A program made the position numbers and the translations under genes. A model generated the notes under the pieces. The model saw only the letters and a program-made list of their open reading frames with translations, was not told where the DNA came from and made no database searches. A stretch of 57,057 bases of DNA from an uncultured Clostridia bacterium (lineage in GTDB: Bacteria > Bacillota > Clostridia > Christensenellales > Borkfalkiaceae): contig CANRDX010000006.1 in assembly GCA_947629485.1 (NCBI GenBank), positions 1-57,057 of the forward strand, read 5' to 3'. Positions 51,556-57,057 of this stretch are shown piece after piece (position 1 is the stretch's first letter; each line of letters starts with the position of its first letter).

Positions 51556-52385
51556 GATTTCTTGCCCTCCGCGTTAAATTCCTTCCAATAGTATTCTTTG
51601 AGGAAGCGTTTCAGCCCCTCGGAATCCACGAAACGGGTGATCTCGCCGTGCTTCACATAGGAGACGATGCCCGTCTCTTCGGAGACGATGATGGTGGAGA
51701 CGTCGGCGACCTCCGTCACGCCGATGCCCGCGCGGTGCCGCGTGCCGTACTCTTTGGGATAGTCCTTTTGGGAGAGGGGCAAGAAGCAGCCCGCCGCCTG
51801 GATCTTGTCGCCGTAGATGATCATCGCGCCGTCGTGCAGGGGCGCCTTCGGAATAAAGATCCCCTCGATGAGCTGGCTGGAAATCTTGGCGTTCAGCGTC
51901 ACGCCGCTCTCGATGATCTCTTTGGGAAGGTTCCCGTTGGAGAACACGATGAGCGCGCCGATATCGTTCTTGGAAAGGTTCTGGATCGCCTTCACGATGC
52001 CCGTGATATACTCGTCGGCGCGGACGGCGACGGCGGGCGCCTTTGCCGTCGTCACCGAGGAAGCCGTCATGGGCGCGCGCTTGCCCGCGTTCCAGATGCC
52101 GCGCTTCAACTCGACGTTGAAGAGGAAGAGGAAGAAGAGCGAGAGCACGAGGAAGAACATGAAGAACTCCGTCACGCCGACGGGGAGTGAGAAGAGCGTG
52201 ATAAACGCCGCGACGACGATGAGGAAGAGATAGGCGAAGATGAACCTTCTCGCATTGTTCTCCCAGAGCGTCCGCAGGACGATGTAGACGATGACGCAGA
52301 GAAAGAGCGCCTCCACAATCATGATCCATTGGAACGTGGAAAAGACGTTTTTGATATTTTGCCATACTTGGGCGGGAGTCAGCAT
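51552..52385 (-). CDS. cdaA: Diadenylate cyclase CdaA
   Basis: The 277-aa enzyme makes cyclic di-AMP from two ATP at the membrane. Three N-terminal helices (residues about 17-38, 48-64 and 72-90) precede the DAC domain with D185-G186-A187 (PLHDGAMII) and R216-H217-R218 (GTRHRAGIG), both intact. The C-terminal part continues to EFNAEGKKS. In most Bacillota the next genes are cdaR and glmM; here a 36-aa frame, DUF1015 and lysC follow. Own promoter at 52444-52472. Confidence 0.96.
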   Translation of the reverse strand: MLTPAQVWQNIKNVFSTFQWIMIVEALFLCVIVYIVLRTLWENNARRFIFAYLFLIVVAAFITLFSLPVGVTEFFMFFLVLSLFFLFLFNVELKRGIWNAGKRAPMTASSVTTAKAPAVAVRADEYITGIVKAIQNLSKNDIGALIVFSNGNLPKEIIESGVTLNAKISSQLIEGIFIPKAPLHDGAMIIYGDKIQAAGCFLPLSQKDYPKEYGTRHRAGIGVTEVADVSTIIVSEETGIVSYVKHGEITRFVDSEGLKRFLKEYYWKEFNAEGKKS

Positions 52386-52443
52386 GCGTTCTCCTTGTTA
52401 CACGGCGCGCCGGCCGCGCGCGATACGTTTTCTATCTACTTGT

Positions 52444-52472
52444 ATTATACCTATTTCGCACGAAAAATGCAA
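52444..52472 (-). promoter_or_regulatory. cdaA operon promoter
   Basis: Minus-strand TTGCAT (52467-52472), 17 bp, TATAAT (52444-52449). Confidence 0.72.
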
Positions 52473-52494
52473 AACCTTTTCTCCGAAAATTGCC

Positions 52495-53481
52495 CTATCC
52501 CAAAAATATTTTGGCGATCGCCGCCGAGAGCGCGCCCGATTTGGAATAGATCCCGCTGCGCATGTCCGCCGAGAGCTTGTAGAGGGCGAGGTAAAGCTCC
52601 TTCACGCGCGCCTTCCCCAACTTCGCCGCCGCCTCTCTGTTCTTCTGCACGGCATACGGCTTGATCCCGAGCGCCGCGCCGATCTCGGCGTCCGATCCCT
52701 TCATCGTCACGATCTCGGAGAGGGTGCGGAAGTGCGCCGTGAGCGAAGCGAGGGCGGCGTTCTCATCGTATCCCTTCGCCATGAGGTCGCCGAGGATCTC
52801 CGAAAAAGCCGAGGCGTTCTTGCGGGAAGCGGCTTGGGTCAGCTCGTAGATCTTGTATTCCACGTCTTTCGCGATCTCGCTCTCCACGATCTCGCGCGTG
52901 ATCCTCCCCCCTTCGCCGAGAAGAAGGGCGAGCTTTTCCGTTTCGAGCTTCATGCGCGCCGCGTCGCAGTTGCAGTAGCGCACCATCAGGGTCAGCGCGT
53001 CGCCGTCGAAGGAGAGCGCGGCGCGCCGCGCGACGCCGTACAGCCACTTCGAGAGCGTCTCCTCGTCCTCCTTGCCGCAATCCACATAGGTCACGCCCCC
53101 CTTGCGTTTGAGGTCGCACCCCTTCTTGCCCGCGCCGCTGTTGACGACGACGAATACCGTCGAGGGGCAGGGCGAAGCGGCGTATCCCTTGATCACGCTC
53201 TCCCACTCCCGCTCCGTGGGGTAAAATTCGTACGCGCGCACCAGCCTCTTCTCGTCGAAGAAGGGAAGGGTGAGAAGCTGCGCGGGAAGGGAGGAAAGCC
53301 CCTCCCCTTTGAGCGCTTCCCCCTCGATGCGCACGTCGTTCAGGGCGGGATTCATAAGCCCGCAGGCGTCGCGGATCGCGCGCACGGCATGGTCGCGGAA
53401 ATAGGTCTCCTCCCCTTCGATGAGATAGAAGGAGGCAAGCCCGTCCTCTTTGAGACTTTTTGCAAGCTGGGTAAACTTCAT
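52495..53481 (-). CDS. holA: DNA polymerase III subunit delta
   Basis: The 328-aa clamp-loader subunit opens the beta clamp. ASFYLIEGEETYFRDHAVRAI is the family start; STVFVVVNSGAGKKGCDLKR, LMVRYCNCDAARMKLETEKL and the C-terminal collar helices (ALGIKPYAVQKNREAAAKLG) match HolA. The start overlaps the comEC stop (ATGA, 53478-53481). It also has a promoter of its own whose -10 ends 10 bp before the ATG, predicting a leaderless transcript in addition to comEC read-through. Confidence 0.92.
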   Translation of the reverse strand: MKFTQLAKSLKEDGLASFYLIEGEETYFRDHAVRAIRDACGLMNPALNDVRIEGEALKGEGLSSLPAQLLTLPFFDEKRLVRAYEFYPTEREWESVIKGYAASPCPSTVFVVVNSGAGKKGCDLKRKGGVTYVDCGKEDEETLSKWLYGVARRAALSFDGDALTLMVRYCNCDAARMKLETEKLALLLGEGGRITREIVESEIAKDVEYKIYELTQAASRKNASAFSEILGDLMAKGYDENAALASLTAHFRTLSEIVTMKGSDAEIGAALGIKPYAVQKNREAAAKLGKARVKELYLALYKLSADMRSGIYSKSGALSAAIAKIFLG

Positions 53482-55460
53482 ATCGCCTTGATTATACCAC
53501 GTTGAAAGGAAAATTTCAACCCTCCGTCCGCGCCGCCCAAAAATAAATCGGCGCCTAAGGCGGGAGAGCCGTTCAGATCGGCCTCGATCGTCACCCCTTC
53601 CGCTTCGATCGCGAGCTTTTCCCGCGTCAGAAAGGTGAATCGCATCCCGCCCACGCAGAACGTCTCGCCGAAACAGACGTCGGTCTCGTTCAGCCCCGTG
53701 GGGATCTCGTCGCGCGCATAAATGCACCGCGCGGGCAGGAAGGCGGCGTGGTTGACGGCGGAAAGCTCGTCGTCCGCAAGCACGATCACCGCGTCCAGTT
53801 CTCCCCCGTACCGCCGCGCAAGGAATTCTTCGCATTCTTGTACGCCGATCTCCCCGTCAACGATCAAAACGTTCGCCTCCGCCGTGCGGATGAGCGCCGC
53901 GGCTTGGTCGTCGCGGGCATAGACGTAGATCCTCCCGCCCGAAACGACGAGATTTTCCGCCGCGATACAGAGCGCAAACACCGCCGCGAGAACGGCTGCG
54001 GCGGAGAGCCGCGGAATGACGGCGAGACGGAAGCGTTCGGAAAGGATAAGGCACGCCGAGAGCCATACGACGCCGCCCGCGCCGAGGGAAAATCCCGTCA
54101 GAACGAAGGAAAGATCCCCGAAGGCAATTACGGCGAGGAAGAGGGAGACAAGGCCCTCGGGCGCCGCAAGGAAGAAGGTAGCGGCGGGCGCGATCGCGAG
54201 CGCGAGCAGGGAGAAGATCAGAACGGTGAGGAAGAACACGGGAAGAAGCGGAATGAGCGCGAGGTTGAGCAAAAATCCCCACAGCGAAACATAGCCGAAC
54301 GCGTCGAGAAGAAGGGGCAGCGTGAAGAGCTGCACCGAAAGGTTGGCGGAAAGGTAGCTTCGCACCGCGCGGGGCAGGTGGGGAATATGCCCGATCGCGC
54401 GCGAGAGCGGGCCGGAAAAGAGCGCAAGCCCGAGGCACGCGCCGAAGGAGAGACGGAACCCCGCGGATAAAAAGTCGGCGGGATCGAGAAGAAGGACGAC
54501 GATCGCCGCAAGAGAGATGGATTGCAAAAAGTCGCTCTTCCTCCCGAAAGCGCGCTGCGCCCCTACCGCAGCGCACATGACGACGGCGCGCACCGAGGAG
54601 ACGGAAAACGCGCAGAAGGCGGCATAGAGCAGGGCGAGAAGGGAGGCGGGCACGAAGGCGTACCGCTTGCACGGCTTTCGGAAAATAAGCATCGCCGCCC
54701 CGAACAGGATGCCGATATGAAGGCCCGAGACGGCGAAGATATGCGCGATCCCGCCCCTTCTCACCTCGTCCAACAGCCCCTCGTCCATGCCGCGGGAATT
54801 TCCCGTGAGCAGGGCATAGGCGACCTCTGCCTCCGCCTTCCCCATGCCCTCCGAGAGGCGGTCGTAGAGCGCGCTCTGCAAGCGAAGAAGAACGCCGCGC
54901 TCCCCCGCCCGCTCGTATTCCGCATTGGAGGAAGTGTACCGTATATCGCTGTAAAAGAGATATTCCGCATAGCTATCCGCAGACATGGGCAGCCCGTTTC
55001 TCGTCACAAACGCCTCAAACGTCACGATATCGCCCGCGCGGACCTCCTCCGAAGAGAGGTTCACCGAAAGTTTCCCGCCCGCGGGCACGCCGTCGAAGGA
55101 AAGATCCTCCAAAAGCGCCTCGGTATAGCCGTTCTTCACGGTAAACGAGCATACCGTGCCCGTGACCGTATAGTTTCCTTCTTCCGCTCCCCTTTGAAAA
55201 TTTTCGGTGTAGAGGTGCGTCGCCGCCGCCCCGATTCCCCCGAACAATACGACGGCGAGCACGATCGCGCCCGTGCGCCGCAGGGAAAAGGGAACGAGCG
55301 AAAAGCCGAGAAAAAGGGCGCAAAACAGAAAGTCCGAGGGTCTCAGACCCCCAAACCGAATGCGCATATATAAAAATATCCCGAATATCAGCCCGAAAGC
55401 GCAGAAAACGAGCGGACGCAGATTGATGCGAGGCCGGCGATCGGGCGCGCCATGTTCCAT
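53478..55460 (-). CDS. comEC: ComEC/Rec2-family DNA uptake channel
   Basis: The 660-aa membrane protein shows two N-terminal helices, an OB-like external domain (NYTVTGTVCSFTVKNGYTEA), and the competence domain: ALLTGNSRGMDEGLLDEVRR, GGIAHIFAVSGLHIGILFGA, SVSSVRAVVMCAAV, RLSFGACLGLALFSGPL. The C-terminal metallo-beta-lactamase-like part (from about 520) is degenerate: the HxHxDH motif is absent and the matching place reads LADDELSAVN. The ATG at 55460 has GAGGGG upstream; a TTG at 55490 is the alternative. No other com gene is in view. Confidence 0.9.
   Translation of the reverse strand: MEHGAPDRRPRINLRPLVFCAFGLIFGIFLYMRIRFGGLRPSDFLFCALFLGFSLVPFSLRRTGAIVLAVVLFGGIGAAATHLYTENFQRGAEEGNYTVTGTVCSFTVKNGYTEALLEDLSFDGVPAGGKLSVNLSSEEVRAGDIVTFEAFVTRNGLPMSADSYAEYLFYSDIRYTSSNAEYERAGERGVLLRLQSALYDRLSEGMGKAEAEVAYALLTGNSRGMDEGLLDEVRRGGIAHIFAVSGLHIGILFGAAMLIFRKPCKRYAFVPASLLALLYAAFCAFSVSSVRAVVMCAAVGAQRAFGRKSDFLQSISLAAIVVLLLDPADFLSAGFRLSFGACLGLALFSGPLSRAIGHIPHLPRAVRSYLSANLSVQLFTLPLLLDAFGYVSLWGFLLNLALIPLLPVFFLTVLIFSLLALAIAPAATFFLAAPEGLVSLFLAVIAFGDLSFVLTGFSLGAGGVVWLSACLILSERFRLAVIPRLSAAAVLAAVFALCIAAENLVVSGGRIYVYARDDQAAALIRTAEANVLIVDGEIGVQECEEFLARRYGGELDAVIVLADDELSAVNHAAFLPARCIYARDEIPTGLNETDVCFGETFCVGGMRFTFLTREKLAIEAEGVTIEADLNGSPALGADLFLGGADGGLKFSFQRGIIKAI
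53491..53519 (-). promoter_or_regulatory. Internal holA promoter
   Basis: Minus-strand TTGAAA (53514-53519), 17 bp, TATAAT (53491-53496) with TGG before it, located inside the last codons of comEC. Confidence 0.65.
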
Positions 55461-55490
55461 AAGCGGTCCCCTCGGACGATCAATACACAA

Positions 55491-55519
55491 AATATACCAT
55501 ATCCCCGCGCCGAAGTCAA
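55491..55519 (-). promoter_or_regulatory. comEC-holA promoter
   Basis: Minus-strand TTGACT (55514-55519), 17 bp, TATATT (55491-55496) with TGG before it. It favours the ATG at 55460, about 23 nt past the predicted start site. Confidence 0.72.
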
Positions 55520-55631
55520 CCCTTCGCCCCGCTCTCCCTAAAATTTTTCGGCGGAAGGGGGCGCCGCACCTGCCATTTTTTTAGCGCAAAAAAATTTTTT
55601 CACCTTTCAGGAAAAAAACTTGTCATGCAAT

Positions 55632-55661
55632 TTGTATTTCCGCCTTGAAACGTGATATACT
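55632..55661 (+). promoter_or_regulatory. Candidate promoter of the bile salt hydrolase gene
   Basis: TTGTAT (55632-55637), 18 bp, TATACT (55656-55661). It implies a leader of about 140 nt that carries a homopolymer tract. Confidence 0.5.
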
Positions 55662-55773
55662 TCCTTATGAAAAGAGCGTCGAAGCGCGGCAAGCGAGCAC
55701 GCTTTGAGAGTGAGGCGCAGGCAGCGCCCGCGGTGCGTGCGCCGCACGCGCAAAGCGTTGCACAAAGGAGTTA

Positions 55774-55796
55774 CCCCTTTTTTTTGGGGGGGGGAA
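55774..55796 (+). repeat. Homopolymer tract C4-T8-G9-A5 in the leader of the bile salt hydrolase gene
   Basis: CCCC, eight T, nine G and five A run into the GGAGGAG ribosome-binding site at about 55800. Long G runs slip in replication. CCCC and GGGG can also pair into a hairpin next to the ribosome-binding site. Confidence 0.75.
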
Positions 55797-55808
55797 AAAG
55801 GAGGAGTT

Positions 55809-56786
55809 ATGTGCACGGCGATCTCATTTACGGATAAGAAACACTACTTCGGCAGAAATCTCGATCTCGAAGGCTCCTTCGGCGAAGGCGTCGTCTACAC
55901 GCCGCGGGGCTATGCGTGGAAATTCCGCGCGGAAAAAACGCCCTCTTCCCGCTTCGCCATGATCGGCATGGGATTCGTGCGGGACGGCGTCCCCCTCTAC
56001 TACGACGCCGTCAACGAATGCGGGCTTGCCGTCGCGGGGCTGAACTTCCCCAAAAGCGCCGTCTATCTCGAAGAAAAAAAGGGCATGCGCAACCTTGCCC
56101 CCTTTGAATTGATCCCCTATCTTCTGCTCTCCTGCAAGGATCTTGCAGAGGCGCGAGCGCTACTCGAAACGGTGAATCTCATCCGCCTTCCCTTCGGCGA
56201 CGGTCTCCCCGTCACCCCCCTCCATTGGATGATCTCGGATAAAACGGGCAGCCTCGTCGCCGAACCGACCGCGGAGGGGCTGAAAGTTTACGAAAACCCC
56301 GTCAACGTTCTCACCAACAATCCCCCCTTCCCCATGCAGCTCCAACGGCTGAACGACTATCTGAACCTCACGCCCTACGAGCCGCAGCCGAAATTTTCAA
56401 AAAATTCTCCCCTCTCCCCTTACAGCCGCGGCATGGGCGCCCTCGGGCTTCCGGGCGATCTTTCTTCCGCCTCCCGTTTCGCGCGCGCCGCCTTCACCCT
56501 CTCCAATCTCGTCTGCGGCGACAGCGAGGAAGAACGTATAAACGGCTTCTTCCACGTCCTCTCCTCCGTCGCCATGACGCGCGGTGCCGTCCGTCTCAAA
56601 GAGGATCTCTTTGAACAGACCGTCTATTCCTCCTGCTGTAACACCGACGACGGGATCTATTATTACACGACGTACGAAAATTCCGCCGTCTCCGCCGTAG
56701 ACATGCGCCGCGAGAACGCGGAAGCGCAACAGCCCGTCTTCTACCCCATCGAGCACACGCCCCGCATCCTGTTCCGCAAACCGTAA
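55809..56786 (+). CDS. bsh: Bile salt hydrolase (choloylglycine hydrolase family)
   Basis: The 325-aa N-terminal nucleophile hydrolase cleaves conjugated bile acids; Met1 must be removed to free Cys2. Active-site residues are all visible: Cys2, Arg16 and Asp19 (FGRNLD), Asn79 (GLNF), Asn170/171 (VLTNNP) and Arg223 (SASRFARA). TPLHWMISDKTG and LPGDLSSASRF favour a bile salt rather than a penicillin V substrate. No signal peptide, so cytosolic. GGAGGAG precedes the ATG; longer in-frame starts would bury Cys2 and are rejected. It points to a gut habitat. Confidence 0.94.
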   Translation: MCTAISFTDKKHYFGRNLDLEGSFGEGVVYTPRGYAWKFRAEKTPSSRFAMIGMGFVRDGVPLYYDAVNECGLAVAGLNFPKSAVYLEEKKGMRNLAPFELIPYLLLSCKDLAEARALLETVNLIRLPFGDGLPVTPLHWMISDKTGSLVAEPTAEGLKVYENPVNVLTNNPPFPMQLQRLNDYLNLTPYEPQPKFSKNSPLSPYSRGMGALGLPGDLSSASRFARAAFTLSNLVCGDSEEERINGFFHVLSSVAMTRGAVRLKEDLFEQTVYSSCCNTDDGIYYYTTYENSAVSAVDMRRENAEAQQPVFYPIEHTPRILFRKP

Positions 56787-56830
56787 AAAAAGAATTTATC
56801 GGCGAATTTCGGAAAATGCGGCAAAAACGC

Positions 56831-56859
56831 TTGATAAATTCTTTCAGGTTTGATAAACT
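56831..56859 (+). promoter_or_regulatory. tRNA-Gln promoter
   Basis: TTGATA (56831-56836), 17 bp, TAAACT (56854-56859); the tRNA begins 12 bp further on. Confidence 0.6.
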
Positions 56860-56870
56860 GTAAAAAGAAT

Positions 56871-56945
56871 TGGGGTGTCGCCAAGCGGTAAGGCAACGGA
56901 CTCTGACTCCGTCATTCGTTGGTTCGAATCCAGCTACCCCAGCCA
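56871..56945 (+). tRNA. tRNA-Gln (anticodon CTG)
   Basis: All four arms can be drawn: acceptor TGGGGTG/TACCCCA, D arm GCC...GGC, anticodon stem ACGGA/TCCGT with loop CTCTGAC (anticodon CTG, reads CAG), T arm GTTGG-TTCGAAT-CCAGC, then G and an encoded CCA. The length is 75 nt. Confidence 0.97.
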
Positions 56946-56949
56946 TTTA

Positions 56950-56995
56950 TGCACGATTTTAGCGTATAAAACGCCAAAACCGTGCATATTTTTAT
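56950..56995 (+). terminator. Terminator after tRNA-Gln
   Basis: TGCACG-a-TTTT-a-GCGT pairs with ACGC-c-AAAA-c-CGTGCA around a short AT loop and is followed by TATTTTTATA. The last 60 bases of the window beyond it show nothing recognisable. Confidence 0.8.
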
Positions 56996-57057
56996 ATTCC
57001 GACTGCCCCGATTTTTTGAAATTGGGGAAAAATTTGGGGAAAAACGCGGAGTTCTCA

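Noticed and set aside
56596..56946. 116-aa minus-strand frame with a [23 protein letters not shown] start
   Set aside because: It is the antisense of tRNA-Gln and of the bile salt hydrolase 3' end; this phrase is a well-known spurious translation of tRNA genes.
56946..57057. Prophage attachment site beside tRNA-Gln
   Set aside because: The sequence after the tRNA shows a terminator and an AT-rich end, but no repeat of the tRNA 3' end and no integrase before the window closes.

Overview
The window looks like the chromosome of an uncultured, GC-rich (roughly 60 percent), strictly anaerobic gut Clostridia; a Christensenellales-like lineage is my best guess, but that is inference. Support: the classic Bacillota cluster rpsB-tsf-pyrH-frr-uppS-cdsA-dxr-rseP, the rpsF-ssb-rpsR trio, a cdaA diadenylate cyclase, a TPP-controlled ThiT thiamine transporter, an NifS-type iscS-iscU-Rrf2 cluster, a flavodiiron protein paired with rubredoxin (oxygen defence in anaerobes), and a bile salt hydrolase (gut habitat). 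Promoters are SigA-like (-35, 17 bp, TATAAT), with an unusual preference for TTGCAA/TTGCAT at -35. There is no phage, plasmid, CRISPR array or recognisable transposase gene. This is mostly a housekeeping region studded with dispersed palindromic repeats.

Layout. 1-2.3 kb: a small unknown gene divergent from a TPP riboswitch and thiT. 2.3-11 kb, minus strand: translation, isoprenoid, phospholipid and protease genes (rseP to rpsB), interrupted between pyrH and tsf by a plus-strand Amidase_6 gene lying between two near-identical 103/102-bp direct repeats. 11.3-14.2 kb: lon-engB. 14.3-15.8 kb: rubredoxin and flavodiiron protein. 16.3-18.4 kb: an ECF sigma factor, a secreted C39-like cysteine peptidase and a one-TM protein. 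18.5-23 kb: trpS, DUF5685, J-like protein, membrane protein, rlmD. 23.2-29.8 kb: rpmE, a DUF1385-PrmC fusion, prfA, an aminotransferase, a small P-loop protein and thrC. 30-33.5 kb, plus: a zinc-less MDR oxidoreductase, cardiolipin synthase, yfcE phosphodiesterase and a strongly promoted 77-aa membrane protein. 33.5-35.1 kb: no genes, but a dense repeat field ending in four ~250-bp tandem units with covarying hairpins. 35.1-38.5 kb: a PAS-SpoIIE phosphatase and a lipid kinase divergent from cca, sharing one palindromic -35 box. 38.7-41.8 kb: a 1051-aa repeat protein. 41.9-43 kb: rpsF-ssb-rpsR. 43.6-45.8 kb: iscS-iscU-Rrf2, with an operator-like palindrome and a structured intergenic element. 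46.4-52.4 kb, minus: cdaA, a 36-aa CdaR-like microprotein, DUF1015, lysC, a membrane protein and a carbohydrate-binding lipoprotein. 52.5-55.5 kb: comEC-holA. 55.8-57 kb: bile salt hydrolase and tRNA-Gln(CTG).

The best candidates for something undescribed are the covarying tandem array (34.26-35.14 kb), the CdaR-like microprotein in the cdaA operon, the ECF sigma/peptidase/TM cassette, the direct-repeat-flanked Amidase_6 insertion, the structured element between iscS and iscU, and the large repeat protein. All functions are read by eye from motifs and context; no database search was possible.
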